Assembly (NCBI GenBank): GCA_964498585.1
Contig: CAZCHH010000002.1
Span: 41,012 to 105,011 of the forward strand
Direction of reading: 5' to 3'
Length of the DNA stretch: 64,000 nucleotides
Origin: JAAYJM01 sp964498585
GTDB lineage: Bacteria; Bacteroidota; Ignavibacteria; Kapaibacteriales; UBA2268
The stretch's first letter is position 1, and every line of letters begins with the position of its first letter. Below the pieces are notes generated by a model that saw only the letters and a list, made by a program, of their open reading frames with translations, was not told where the DNA came from and searched no databases. The position numbers were made by a program, and so were the translations under genes. Positions 17,818 to 27,026 of the stretch are shown here, piece by piece.

Positions 17818-18972
17818 TTAATACCCTTTCAATCTTTCAATTCCAGCAAGAAGCACCTCGTCTTTCTTTGCAAAGCATAGGCGTAGCATAGATTTACCTT
17901 CATCTGATTTTGAATAAAAAACTGAAGGCGGTATAGTTGCAACACCTTTTTTTTCTACTAATTCCATTGCACATTTTATATCATCAATCTGTTTTTCTGC
18001 TGGAATATCAACCATCATAAAATAGCTACCCTTTGGTAAATGTGGTTTAAACTTTGTATTCTTCAATTCATTAAAGAGGAAATCACGCTTGCTTTGATAT
18101 AATTTCCTAAATTCCGGAAGATAACTTTCTAACTGAGAAAGTGCAAAAGCCATTGCGTGCTGTCCGGGAGTATTGACCGCATAAGCAGTCCACTGGTGTA
18201 TTTTTTGAATTGCTGAAGTTAAAGCTGGCGGGGCAACAGCATAACCTATTTTCCAGCCGGTCATTCCAAATGTTTTGCCCATAGATGAAATCGTTACGGT
18301 GCGTTCTTTCATTTCCGGAAGCGTTGCAAATGGTATGTGCTGCACATTGTCAAAAGTTAAAAATTCATAGACCTCATCTGAAATAACAAGCAAATCGTAT
18401 CTTTTTGCCAATTTCGCTATCAGGTTCAGCTCTTCTAATGTCCACACTTTACCAGTAGGATTATGTGGATTATTCAAAACTATTGCTTTCGTTTTTTGGG
18501 TAATATGAGCTTCGAACTCAAAAAAATCGAAAAGAAAATCGGGTTTATGCAAAGTTATAAATTTTGGAGTTGCTCCGGATAAGAGTAAATCAGCATAATA
18601 GCCATCGTAATAGGGCTCAAAAAGGATTACCTCATCACCTTCCTCGAAAAAAGCATTAAAAGTAGAATAAAGAGCTTCAGTTGCGCCGGCTGTTACTGTG
18701 ATTTCTGTATCTGGATTGAAATCAAGAGAATAATAATTTTTATAAACATTGCTAATTGCCTTTCTAAAAGTGAGTGTGCCGTTCATTGGAGCGTATTGAT
18801 TTTTTCCGTTTTTCATTGCTTTGTATGCTTCTTCCATAATCCACGCCGGTCCATCGAAATCCGGAAATCCCTGCCCTAGATTTACCGCTTTATGCTTTAT
18901 GGCAAGCTGGCTCATAGTGGCAAAAATTGAGGTTTTCACTTTCAAAATCCTATTTGCCTCAAAGTTTTTCAT
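17818..18972 (-). CDS. PLP-dependent aminotransferase, class I/II (methionine/kynurenine type)
   Basis: 384 residues of fold-type I. The PLP lysine is Lys233 in SSMGKTFGMTGWKIGY. Asp199 and Tyr202 (ISDEVYEFL) bind the cofactor, Asn168 and Asn171 (NNPHNPTGK) flank it, and NLGQGFPDFDGP is the N-terminal substrate segment. The pattern fits the methionine/kynurenine aminotransferase group (YbdL-like), which uses 2-oxo acids as acceptors. Substrate preference is inferred from that resemblance. It overlaps rsmI by 14 bases and is likely co-transcribed with it. Confidence 0.88.
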   Translation of the reverse strand: MKNFEANRILKVKTSIFATMSQLAIKHKAVNLGQGFPDFDGPAWIMEEAYKAMKNGKNQYAPMNGTLTFRKAISNVYKNYYSLDFNPDTEITVTAGATEALYSTFNAFFEEGDEVILFEPYYDGYYADLLLSGATPKFITLHKPDFLFDFFEFEAHITQKTKAIVLNNPHNPTGKVWTLEELNLIAKLAKRYDLLVISDEVYEFLTFDNVQHIPFATLPEMKERTVTISSMGKTFGMTGWKIGYAVAPPALTSAIQKIHQWTAYAVNTPGQHAMAFALSQLESYLPEFRKLYQSKRDFLFNELKNTKFKPHLPKGSYFMMVDIPAEKQIDDIKCAMELVEKKGVATIPPSVFYSKSDEGKSMLRLCFAKKDEVLLAGIERLKGY

Positions 18973-19657
18973 TTTTCTTTCCTTCTAAAATAATCACAAA
19001 TTCACCTTTAATTGAACTTTTGCTTTTTAATGCTTCTTTACATTCAATTAGAGTTCCCCTGATATACTCTTCAAATACTTTCGTTAGCTCCCTTGCAAAA
19101 CAAATTCTTCTTTGAACTCCGCAGTATTTAATTAATTCGTCAATAATTTTTTCAATTTTATATGGCGATTCAAAAATTATTGAAGTGCAATCACTATTTG
19201 CAAGATTTTGTAAAAAAGTCTGGCGTCCTTTCTTTTGAGGGGGAAACCCAAAGAATCTGAATTGGTCTGTAGGAAGTCCACTTGCAACGAGAGCTGTAAT
19301 TGTTGAGCTTGCCCCGGGAAGGGAAACAACATCAATAGCATTTTCTACGCATTTCACTACCAAACGATAAGCTGGGTCTGAAATGCCCGGTGTTCCGGCA
19401 TCGCTTGCCACTGCAATGCTTTTTCCTTCCTGCAAGTATTTAATCAAAATACTTGCTTTTTCCTTTTCGTTATGCTCGTGATAGCTTTCCAACTTTTTCG
19501 CTGAGATGCTATGGTGTTTGAGCAACATTCCAGTGCGTCGTGTATCTTCGCAGGCGATTTTATCAACTTCTGCAAGCACTTTTATTGCCCTTAGTGTTAT
19601 GTCTTCCATGTTTCCAATCGGAGTTGGAACAATATATAATTTTCCATTTTCTTTCAT
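18959..19657 (-). CDS. rsmI: 16S rRNA (cytidine(1402)-2'-O)-methyltransferase
   Basis: 232 residues. The tetrapyrrole-methylase fold shows the RsmI signatures YIVPTPIGNMEDITLRAI, ACEDTRRTGMLLKHH, ASDAGTPGISDPA and LPGASSTITALVASGLPTDQFRF. RsmI methylates the ribose of C1402 in the ribosomal P site. This copy lacks the roughly 50-residue C-terminal domain found in E. coli RsmI (286 residues), a common short form. It is first in a two-gene unit with the aminotransferase. Confidence 0.93.
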   Translation of the reverse strand: MKENGKLYIVPTPIGNMEDITLRAIKVLAEVDKIACEDTRRTGMLLKHHSISAKKLESYHEHNEKEKASILIKYLQEGKSIAVASDAGTPGISDPAYRLVVKCVENAIDVVSLPGASSTITALVASGLPTDQFRFFGFPPQKKGRQTFLQNLANSDCTSIIFESPYKIEKIIDELIKYCGVQRRICFARELTKVFEEYIRGTLIECKEALKSKSSIKGEFVIILEGKKNEKL

Positions 19658-20205
19658 AATTAAAGTAAATTAACAAATTTTTTGGAATTTTCGTAGAGAT
19701 TTTCAGATAATTTTAAATAGCTGGTTTTTTGTTATTTTAGGGGGGTAAAGAGAAGTCATACTAACAACAGAGTTGATAGTTTGATTGAAAAAATTACATT
19801 TTTTGCAAACCTTTTGTTTTATTCATACTTAAAAATCCACTACCAATCTGTTTTAGCAGCTAATTAAAAAGTTTGCATATATTCCTCTTCAGGTATATAT
19901 CCACAAATATTTTTTTCAAAAAAAAAAAAATAAATTTTTGTTTGTTTTTTATTGAAAAATGTTTTAATTTGCTTTTGGTTTAAAAAAAGAGGAAAAAAAA
20001 ATAGAGAAAAAAATATCTTGGCTTAATTGAGTAAGTTATGGATTTTGTTTAGTTTGTTTCCCTAAATGAAAATAAAAACTTGCAAAGTTAAGCGGAAACA
20101 CAAGATAAATTATAAAAAAACATCCTCCGCGTGGAAGTCGGCACTTTTTAAGCGAAGGATGACATTAACTCACTAATGTTTTACAAATTTAAGGAAAAAT
20201 TAATT
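19658..20205. other. Long AT-rich intergenic region
   Basis: No gene seen. It contains poly-A/T tracts (about 19916-20010) and an imperfect hairpin, 20121-20130 (CATCCTCCGC) with 20152-20161 (GCGAAGGATG). The hairpin lies 45 bases ahead of the secreted-protein start at 20206 and may sit in its leader. The AAGGA sequence at about 20191 is a plausible ribosome binding site. Confidence 0.4.
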
Positions 20206-20793
20206 ATGAAGAAACTTTTTCTTCTAGTTGCTGCTTTAGCAATAGTGTTTGCTAATGTGGATGTAAATGCACAATGTCCTCCTGGCTACACATCGCATGT
20301 TAATGATATTACTTACGATGGTTGCACTTATAAATATTATTTTTGCTTAGGTATTAATCAATTTGGATTACATGAAATTGTGCTAAGTGAAATCCAAATA
20401 TCAGAACCTTGTACCCCAGATGATTTCGCGCAACATGCTTCTGAAATTACAGATGCAATTCTTTTAGATATAGCTGCAGAAGGGTATATATACGCTGAAT
20501 GGGGCTATGAAATACCGCAATGTCCAGATAATTTTTGTTCTGTTAGATGGAGGGACAGAATTTGTTACAGCAAGGTTTGGATTCATGACGAAATAGAAAA
20601 AAAATATATAATGAATAGGTGTCCTGATGGATATGACAAAGATGGCAGGCCAGTTTATGAAGAAAGATCTTGTGGCGAAACAGTTAGGATTTGCTGGGAA
20701 TGGGAAAACGGTGTTAAAGTTTTAAGGATTTGGAGAGGCGGTTTTCCACAAGGAAAAGAATGTCCTCCTGGATGTATAGATAATTGCGACTAA
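20206..20793 (+). CDS. Secreted cysteine-rich protein, unknown family
   Basis: The start is put at ATG 20206, ahead of a clean signal peptide (MKKLFLLVAALAIVFANVDVNAQ). A Met 10 codons upstream would bury the signal. The mature protein (about 172 residues) carries many cysteines, several in short C-P or C-x3-4-C patterns (QCPPGYTS, GCTYKYYFC, QCPDNFC, CPDGYDKDG, CPPGCIDNCD), and many Trp/Tyr. Disulfide-stabilised folding outside the cytoplasm is likely. There is no T9SS sorting tail. It is first in a row of three exported-protein genes on this strand. I do not recognise a family. Confidence 0.65.
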   Translation: MKKLFLLVAALAIVFANVDVNAQCPPGYTSHVNDITYDGCTYKYYFCLGINQFGLHEIVLSEIQISEPCTPDDFAQHASEITDAILLDIAAEGYIYAEWGYEIPQCPDNFCSVRWRDRICYSKVWIHDEIEKKYIMNRCPDGYDKDGRPVYEERSCGETVRICWEWENGVKVLRIWRGGFPQGKECPPGCIDNCD

Positions 20794-20830
20794 TATGTTT
20801 AATTTATATTTGAATTCTGAAAAGAATAAA

Positions 20831-20865
20831 GATGTCCTACTCGTTTCGCAGACGAGTAGGACATC
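20831..20865. terminator. 14-bp hairpin after the secreted-protein gene
   Basis: The arms GATGTCCTACTCGT (20831-20844) and ACGAGTAGGACATC (20852-20865) are perfectly complementary around TTCGCAG. Downstream is GGTAAAAAAAG rather than a T-run, so a classic plus-strand intrinsic terminator is not certain. A similar-looking hairpin lies at 37963-37995. Confidence 0.5.
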
Positions 20866-20927
20866 TGGTAAAAAAAGTTCAGAACTATCGCAAAGCCAAA
20901 GAATCTTTTGCGAAAAAGAAAAATGCT

Positions 20928-20953
20928 GTCATTCTGACGGATGTCAGAATGAC
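20928..20953. repeat. Family A palindrome
   Basis: GTCATTCTGAC, loop GGAT, GTCAGAATGAC: an 11-bp perfect stem. It is the cleanest copy of family A. Others are at 8619-8650, 8740-8770, 38718-38748, 40592-40623, 43553-43583, 48374-48404 and 58900-58930; those extend asymmetrically into GGATTC..ATCTT on one side. Confidence 0.7.
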
Positions 20954-21000
20954 ACTATTTATAACTTTCGCACCGTTTCCCAAACTTTACGATAGTTTTA

Positions 21001-21030
21001 ATAACTTAATAACTTAATAACTTAATAACC
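21001..21030. repeat. 8-bp tandem repeat upstream of a T9SS cargo gene
   Basis: ATAACTTA is repeated three times exactly, plus ATAACC. It ends 22 bases before the ATG at 21053, just ahead of the CGGAG ribosome binding site. Confidence 0.7.
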
Positions 21031-21052
21031 ATAAATCAAACACGGAGTAACA

Positions 21053-23182
21053 ATGAAAAAAATTATCCTTTTTATTTTAATAATCTCAAATTTCGCTTTT
21101 GCAGAGGATTGCGGCTGGGAATGGGTGAATCCTCTTCCGCAGGGAAATGATTTAAACACCGTAGATTTTCTTAATAATGATATTGTTTTTATTACCGGTG
21201 AAAATGGAACTTTAATGAAATCAACTGATGCCGGGATTACATGGAGTATTATAGAAACTGAAACAAACGATATTATATACCGTTATTTTTTTAATCAAAA
21301 CCAAATATTGTTAATTGATAATAATGATAATATTTTTCGTTCTTTTAACGGAGGTAAAAATTGGAGTGAAAAAATACAATTAACTCCTCATCTTAATTTT
21401 GAAAGTTATCATTTCTTTGATATGAATAATGCAATTTGTTATTCTCTGAAAGACAGCATAATGTTAAAAACATCGAATTGTGGTGATTCCTGGGATACAA
21501 TTAAAATTCCTCCAACAAATTATTACAGAAATCTGATGTATTTTTTTAATCAAAATATTTTTTTTATTGTTGATAAAAGTTCTTTAATAAAAACAACTGA
21601 TGGTGGAATAAATTGGTCTGTTTATAGTAATAACCTACCAGATTCTACTTTAAAATCGTTATTCTTTGTTAATGAAAATATTGGATGGATAAGTGGTTCG
21701 TATGGAAAAATTTATAAAACAACAGACGGTGGATTGAATTGGCAAAAACAAAATGTTTGCAAAAATACTGAAGAAGTTGAATATTATAAATTCTTTGATG
21801 AAAATACTGGCTATATATTTAGCGGAAATATCTCCGGGCTTTATAAAACTACCGATGGAGGAAATCACTGGGAAATGCAAACGAGTGAGCCATATTTTGA
21901 TGATGAAATCAATTCTATTTCTATTTCAGATGAAGAAGTTGTTATTGGTGTTGGAAACAGAGGAATAATCAAACGAACTACCGATAAGGGTTATAACTGG
22001 GTTAATATTAACACTGGAATGTATTACGATTTATCGGGTTGTTGTTATATTGACAAACAAACAATTTATTCACTTACATCAAATAATGTTTTCTTAATAA
22101 CAACTGATGAAGGAAATACATGGAGCGAAAAAGAATTTAATATTTCAAAGGACTATAATTTTCGTTTTATTAAATTTTTTAATAAAGATATTGGAATAAT
22201 AAATGACTCTAAAGGTAATTTCTTTAAAACAACAAATGCCGGCGATGATTGGACAAAAATCAGTTCTATATCAGACGTATCTATTCACGACGTAGAATTT
22301 GTCAATGAACAGGTGGGTTATGTTACTTATTATTCATCAGATGGTGAGAACTATATAAAAAAAACTACTGATGGCGGGCAATATTGGGACCACTGCAAAG
22401 CATTAAAAGATACAATAATTTATGAAATGAAATTTTTTGATGAAAACTTTGGATATGCCGCCTGTAACCATGGCATTTTCTTTAAAACTACTGATGGTGG
22501 TCGCAACTGGAGTAAAAATATTATTGATTCTACTATTGAATTGAAAGACCTTTATTTTCTAGATGAAAATACTGGCTGGGCTAAAACCAGATATTTAAAA
22601 CCCGATACAAACCAGATTTCACACATCTACTATTCACTTCTAAAAACAACCAATGGTGGCAATTCATGGACTACTCAAATTGATGGTGAATTTTATATTA
22701 CAAGTATGGATTTCTTAAATGAAAACTATGGCTGGGCTTCGACCACTAAAGCATTTGCTTTTAAAACAACAGATGGAGGCAATTACTGGGAAAAAATTCC
22801 TTCAAGCATTTCTTTGGGGCTGATTCACATCATAGATGTAGATAGTTGCTGGGCTTTGAATTACAATTTTAATAAGATGATATACTCCTGCACCGAAACA
22901 AGCGTAAAAGATACTCTTCCTATTTCCGAAAACAAAAATTTCCAAATCTTTCCCAATCCAGCTACAAACGAAATCACATTTTCCATTCCAGATGAGCAAA
23001 ACATGAATTCGATTTCAATTTTCAATTCGCTCGGAATGGAAGTAAAGCGTATAGAAAAAACTGAATTAATTGGAAACAGCAAAATAACTATTTCAACAGC
23101 AGATTTACCAAGTGGATTGTATCATTGCACTTTTATTAATCAAGGGAGAAGAGTAACGAAGAGCTTTGTGGTGGCGAGATAA
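21053..23182 (+). CDS. T9SS-secreted BNR/Ycf48-like beta-propeller protein
   Basis: 709 residues with a signal peptide (1-18). The body is built of about 13 repeats ending in the motif KTTDGG-x2-W (for example KTTDGGINW, KTTDGGNHW, KTTNGGNSW), the Ycf48/sialidase BNR blade signature. The last about 80 residues are a type A T9SS sorting domain (FQIFPNPATNEITFSI, then LPSGLYHCTFINQG and a basic final KSFVVAR). The protein is therefore expected to be exported by Sec, translocated by T9SS and anchored at or released from the cell surface. The ligand is unknown. The start is chosen at the ATG behind CGGAG. A GC-rich hairpin (23204-23219) follows the stop. Confidence 0.87.
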   Translation: MKKIILFILIISNFAFAEDCGWEWVNPLPQGNDLNTVDFLNNDIVFITGENGTLMKSTDAGITWSIIETETNDIIYRYFFNQNQILLIDNNDNIFRSFNGGKNWSEKIQLTPHLNFESYHFFDMNNAICYSLKDSIMLKTSNCGDSWDTIKIPPTNYYRNLMYFFNQNIFFIVDKSSLIKTTDGGINWSVYSNNLPDSTLKSLFFVNENIGWISGSYGKIYKTTDGGLNWQKQNVCKNTEEVEYYKFFDENTGYIFSGNISGLYKTTDGGNHWEMQTSEPYFDDEINSISISDEEVVIGVGNRGIIKRTTDKGYNWVNINTGMYYDLSGCCYIDKQTIYSLTSNNVFLITTDEGNTWSEKEFNISKDYNFRFIKFFNKDIGIINDSKGNFFKTTNAGDDWTKISSISDVSIHDVEFVNEQVGYVTYYSSDGENYIKKTTDGGQYWDHCKALKDTIIYEMKFFDENFGYAACNHGIFFKTTDGGRNWSKNIIDSTIELKDLYFLDENTGWAKTRYLKPDTNQISHIYYSLLKTTNGGNSWTTQIDGEFYITSMDFLNENYGWASTTKAFAFKTTDGGNYWEKIPSSISLGLIHIIDVDSCWALNYNFNKMIYSCTETSVKDTLPISENKNFQIFPNPATNEITFSIPDEQNMNSISIFNSLGMEVKRIEKTELIGNSKITISTADLPSGLYHCTFINQGRRVTKSFVVAR

Positions 23183-23416
23183 GGCGGAAAGAACACACCC
23201 CTGCCCCTCTCAAGAGGGGAATAAAAACTCCTTCCCAAGTTGAACTTGGGAAGTAGAAAAACGAATAACCAATTCTTCGGTTTATAGTTTATGATTTTTG
23301 GTAATTCGTCATTAGTCATTAGTAGAACAAAAAAACAAATAACGAATGACAAATGACAAATCACTAACCAATAAAAACCATAAACCATAAACCATAAACT
23401 ATAAACGGAGCAAAAA
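23183..23416. repeat. Intergenic repeats: family G fragment, family H palindrome, heptamer repeat
   Basis: CCCCTCT CA AGAGGGG (23204-23219) is a truncated family G hairpin. CTTCCCAAGTT G AACTTGGGAAG (23231-23253) is family H. GTCATTAGT-type and AATGACAAATGAC runs (about 23308-23360) are family E. CCATAAA occurs three times plus CTATAAA (23378-23405). No gene. Confidence 0.65.
23378..23405. repeat. 7-bp tandem repeat upstream of a T9SS cargo gene
   Basis: Four heptamers: CCATAAA three times, then CTATAAA. They directly touch the CGGAG ribosome binding site of the gene starting at 23417. Confidence 0.7.
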
Positions 23417-24871
23417 ATGAAAAAATTAATTATCCTTTTTGTAATAATATTTGCAAGTGAATTATCCTCTCAAACATGGGAACTTATGTATAAAGATAGT
23501 TTCCTGCCCATTGCCCCATATACAGGAAAGCATGAAGACCTTTCTTCTAAATGTCTAGCTATTAATAAAGATAATATTGCAATATGCAGGGATATGTATA
23601 AAAATTTAATTATCACTTATAACCAAACAACCAAAGAATGGAAAAGTATAAGTGCAAAAAATCTTGTTGATGGAATTAAAGCTAATCATAGTTTTACTGA
23701 ACATGATTTTAACTACTCCCGTATTGTTTGTTATGATAAATCTGATAGACTATGGGCTTATGCTTATGGTTTAGATATGCAAACTGATATAAGATATATT
23801 ATTTCAATTTCACAGGATTCAACCCAAATTCATAGTCAGGTATATAATACTGAGCAAAATAAATTTTATAATATTCGAGGAGTTTATGATTTAAAAGTTG
23901 ACCCAAAAGGGGATTTATGGGCTATCATTAACCACTTTTGCCCTCTTAATGATACGACAGCTTTTTATTATTATAGCTTATGCAAGTATAAAGACAGTTG
24001 CTTTGTAACTGTGAATAATCTAACATATTCTGATAATGGTTATGAAGTAAAGAAGAACATAGCTTTCGATAATTTAGGAAGAGTTTGGCACTCTAATATA
24101 GACACATTGTATTTAATAGAAAATGAAAAAGTTATTAAGAAAATTTCTACTTACGAATTTCCTAAAGGGTGTAATAAAATATCCGAAGTAGTCGTAAACA
24201 GCAAAAACGTTGTGTATTTATTAAATTACGGAATTACGCTTTATAAACTTGACGGAGAAGAACGTTCTTCATTCGATTATATCTGGGAAATAGAAAAATA
24301 TATAAACTACAATTCAAATAAAACTAATTATTATATGTGTATCGACAGTTCCGATAATGTCTGGATTTTGGGACCAACACATAATTTATATAAATTAGAC
24401 AGTGCAGACAACTGGACGGTATATAGAGTTCCAAACCAGGATACTACTAAATTAAATCCATATAGAATTAATATCGAAGCAGACCAAGAAGGAAAAATAT
24501 GGATTGTTGACAATACTTACGGTATAAATATATTTAATCCCAATGGAGTTGTTTCAGTTGAAAATCAGCAAACAAACGAAATTCGCGGAATAGCAGATGT
24601 TTGGATAAGAAAGCTTTACCCAAACCCAGCAATTCAAAATGTAACCTTGGAATTTTTCCTCGAAAACGCTGTGAGAAATGAATGTAAAATCTGTATGTAT
24701 AATACAATTGGTGAAAAAGTAAAAGATATAACTGAGAATCTTGACTACGACAGCTATTATATGCAGGCAACAGTAAACTTTTCAGTGTCAGATTTGCCGA
24801 GAGGTGCATACATACTAACAATTAGCGCTGGCAATAGCAATATGTCCCGCCTGATGCTCGTAGGGTTTTAA
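23417..24871 (+). CDS. T9SS-secreted protein with propeller-like repeats
   Basis: 484 residues; signal peptide about 1-18 (ASELSSQ). The middle section (about 60-390) has several weakly repeated segments of the form D.KGDLWAI, DNLGRVWHSN, DSSDNVWILG and DQEGKIWIVD. These match the two-component-regulator-propeller/NHL-like blade pattern (D..G.iW..). The C-terminal about 85 residues form a T9SS sorting domain (RKLYPNPAIQNVTLEF ... LPRGAYILTISAG). It is the third exported-protein gene in a row and probably shares regulation with the preceding BNR protein. Function beyond a surface-located propeller is unknown. Confidence 0.8.
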   Translation: MKKLIILFVIIFASELSSQTWELMYKDSFLPIAPYTGKHEDLSSKCLAINKDNIAICRDMYKNLIITYNQTTKEWKSISAKNLVDGIKANHSFTEHDFNYSRIVCYDKSDRLWAYAYGLDMQTDIRYIISISQDSTQIHSQVYNTEQNKFYNIRGVYDLKVDPKGDLWAIINHFCPLNDTTAFYYYSLCKYKDSCFVTVNNLTYSDNGYEVKKNIAFDNLGRVWHSNIDTLYLIENEKVIKKISTYEFPKGCNKISEVVVNSKNVVYLLNYGITLYKLDGEERSSFDYIWEIEKYINYNSNKTNYYMCIDSSDNVWILGPTHNLYKLDSADNWTVYRVPNQDTTKLNPYRINIEADQEGKIWIVDNTYGINIFNPNGVVSVENQQTNEIRGIADVWIRKLYPNPAIQNVTLEFFLENAVRNECKICMYNTIGEKVKDITENLDYDSYYMQATVNFSVSDLPRGAYILTISAGNSNMSRLMLVGF

Positions 24872-25372
24872 TAATTGATAATTGATAATTTTTGTCATTT
24901 CGAATCCCAAGATAAAGAAAGTGCTTCATTTAAAAGTAGATGACATAACTTAACACACTCATTCTGAGCGTAGTAAAGAACCTCAAACTCTATGGGAACA
25001 ATGACTTGTGAGATTCCTCGCTTCGCTCCTAATGAACAACTTCGTTTTTTTAACACATAACTATATGTATTACATATAAATATAATGAATTTATATGTAA
25101 ACAGACGTCATTGTATGACTGGCAGTCAAAAGATGACTAAAAAGTTCATTTTTATAAAAGTAAACGTCTTCGTTTATATTCACCCCCTAATGACTACTAA
25201 ATTATGTTATTTCTATTTATCAGAATAACTCCAAAATTCATTTAGGGTAGGTTTGTTTGCAATTTTATTAAATTGTTTTTTAAAATATTAGAACGATATT
25301 AATTCCGAAATAAAAAATTATGAAAAATTAGAAGTTCTTTACGTATACTATTTTTAATAGCCGGAAATTAGA
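24872..25372. other. Intergenic region with families B and C
   Basis: No gene between convergent genes. A reversed family B unit is at about 24893-24955 and a family C unit at 24958-25034. A short hairpin TGACT GGC AGTCA lies near 25118. The rest is AT-rich with nothing recognisable. Confidence 0.5.
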
Positions 25373-26869
25373 TTAATTTGGGTTAGTTAAAGTTTGATTA
25401 ATTGCACCAATTAATCTTTTTTTCATTCCAGTTGGATATACTTCAATAATAGAAAATTCATACCCTAACTTGCTGTATGTATTATTCATTACAGAAAAAA
25501 TAAATCCAATGTAAAGCCAGGAAATTGGAGTAATAAAATTATTTGCAGTTATAAAATTAATAATCATTAAATGAATTACTAAATAAAGGCAGCAACCAGC
25601 CAAACATTTATCTATATCATCAAGAGTATTGCTTTTATTGCAGAGAATATTAAGTCTGAGGACAAGGAAAAAGAGAGTAAAGAAAAATGCTAAATAGAAG
25701 AAGACACCAACTATTCCAGTTTCAGCAAAAACCTGCGTTAAAGCAGTATCGGCAAATTTTAAATCAATTTCTTTATTATGACTTACTAATCCGATACCAC
25801 AACCTAAAATAGGATATTGTTCCCAAATATCATAAGCTAATTGTTGATAATCTACCCTTATATTAACAGACTCGCCATTTATACTTTCAGTTCCGATTTT
25901 ACTTGATTTGGAAATTCGTTCAATTCTTTCTTTAAAAAGATTTGCTACGCTTATTTCTGTAACATCTTCAATAAGTGAATCTGTAACTATTATTACAAAA
26001 GCAGTCCCTATTATAAAGAAAATAAAATATTTAAGTCGCTTAGACCTTTCAATCAGAAGTACTGAAATAGTTAATACGGCAAAACTAAGCAATCCAGTAA
26101 GAGAAAAAGTTAAAAAAAGTGCTGCAACAGAAAAAATTGAAATTAAAATTTTAACAGTATTGGACTTGATAAATCCATATTTGGTTTTTAAAAGAGGAAT
26201 TATAAGAAAAATAAGAATAATTATATTATATGAAGCATAAAAAGATGGTTCTGAAAAAATTGAAGTACCTCTATAGAAATTTTCAAATTGTAAGGCAAGC
26301 TGCTTGTAAGGGTCGCTACCAACCGCAGTCCCCCGAATTGTTAATGATTCGTTTGTTAGTTGTATCCATGCCAATGGTAAATCAAATGCCCGAGCTACTA
26401 CTTGGTATATTCCAAAAACATTTACAAATATACTAAATACTAAAAAAATCCTAAAAACTGTTCTCCATTTTATATTTTCTATTCGATAAAAAGAACAAAT
26501 TAAAGTAAATGTAATTAAAAAAAGAAAATGTATTGAAGTTTTAACAAATTGTGTTAGTTGATATTTATTGGCTCCGAGTAACGGAGTTATTCCGGATAAT
26601 ATTACTGTAAAAATGAATATTATCAGCAAAATTATACTGATATTTGGATGATAACGAAGTTTATCGCCATACCAAAATATTCTTTTTAAAAATGCTGAAT
26701 AAAATAAAGCTAATATAATAATTGCAGGAGCTACCCCGTATGTTCCTATTGAAAAAACCTGAAAAGCGGTAAATGTTGAAGATATAAATAATATGATAAG
26801 TATAAAAGTCATATTAAGAATTTTAACCAATAAAAAAAGCAAATTACTAATAACTATTGATTTATACAA
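25373..26869 (-). CDS. O-antigen ligase/polymerase-like membrane protein
   Basis: 498 residues with about 11-12 hydrophobic segments spread over the length, ending around residue 465. The Wzy_C/O-antigen ligase signature is in the large periplasmic loop (about 350-400): EQYPILGCGIGLVSHN, then ADTALTQVFAETGIVGVFFYL. Members of this superfamily ligate or polymerise polysaccharide in the inner membrane. Ligase (WaaL) and polymerase (Wzy) cannot be separated from sequence, and no polysaccharide cluster surrounds it. Single gene; the N-terminus could start a little later. Confidence 0.75.
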   Translation of the reverse strand: MYKSIVISNLLFLLVKILNMTFILIILFISSTFTAFQVFSIGTYGVAPAIIILALFYSAFLKRIFWYGDKLRYHPNISIILLIIFIFTVILSGITPLLGANKYQLTQFVKTSIHFLFLITFTLICSFYRIENIKWRTVFRIFLVFSIFVNVFGIYQVVARAFDLPLAWIQLTNESLTIRGTAVGSDPYKQLALQFENFYRGTSIFSEPSFYASYNIIILIFLIIPLLKTKYGFIKSNTVKILISIFSVAALFLTFSLTGLLSFAVLTISVLLIERSKRLKYFIFFIIGTAFVIIVTDSLIEDVTEISVANLFKERIERISKSSKIGTESINGESVNIRVDYQQLAYDIWEQYPILGCGIGLVSHNKEIDLKFADTALTQVFAETGIVGVFFYLAFFFTLFFLVLRLNILCNKSNTLDDIDKCLAGCCLYLVIHLMIINFITANNFITPISWLYIGFIFSVMNNTYSKLGYEFSIIEVYPTGMKKRLIGAINQTLTNPN

Positions 26870-26931
26870 TTAATTTAATCTTAACAGGAAAAATGCTGAT
26901 AAAAATATTTTTATAATAAGGAAAAAATTAG

Positions 26932-26939
26932 TAGTTTTG
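26932..26939 (+). promoter_or_regulatory. -7 promoter element of tRNA-Met (TAGTTTTG)
   Basis: It matches the Bacteroidota TAnnTTTG consensus and lies 13 bases ahead of the mature tRNA 5' end, a sensible distance. The -33 element is not clear. Confidence 0.45.
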
Positions 26940-26952
26940 TAATCTATTTTAT

Positions 26953-27026
26953 GCCGGAGTAGCTCAGTTGGTTAGAGCAACGGAATCATAATCCGTGTGT
27001 CGGCGGTTCAACTCCGTCCTCCGGTA
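26953..27026 (+). tRNA. tRNA-Met (CAT anticodon)
   Basis: A full cloverleaf can be drawn. The acceptor GCCGGAG pairs with CTCCGGT, with a G-T first pair. The D-arm is GCTC..GAGC. The anticodon stem ACGGA/TCCGT has loop ATCATAA and anticodon CAT. The T-arm is GGCGG TTCAACT CCGTC, and the discriminator base is A. CCA is not encoded. The elongator Met type is favoured by the TCATAA loop; initiator features (three G-C pairs in the anticodon stem, first-pair mismatch) are absent. A lysidine-modified tRNA-Ile(CAU) is less likely but not excluded. Confidence 0.9.

Larger units (their letters stand above)
20794..21052. repeat. Intergenic region: two hairpins and an 8-bp tandem repeat
   Basis: No gene. 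It carries a 14-bp perfect hairpin (20831-20865), a family A palindrome (20928-20953) and ATAACTTA repeated three times plus a partial unit (21001-21030), followed by the GGAG site and ATG of the next gene. Confidence 0.65.

Noticed and set aside
23140..23388. 82-codon minus-strand frame between two T9SS genes
   Set aside because: It is composed of repeat families E, H and G and overlaps the end of the BNR gene; no gene-like features.
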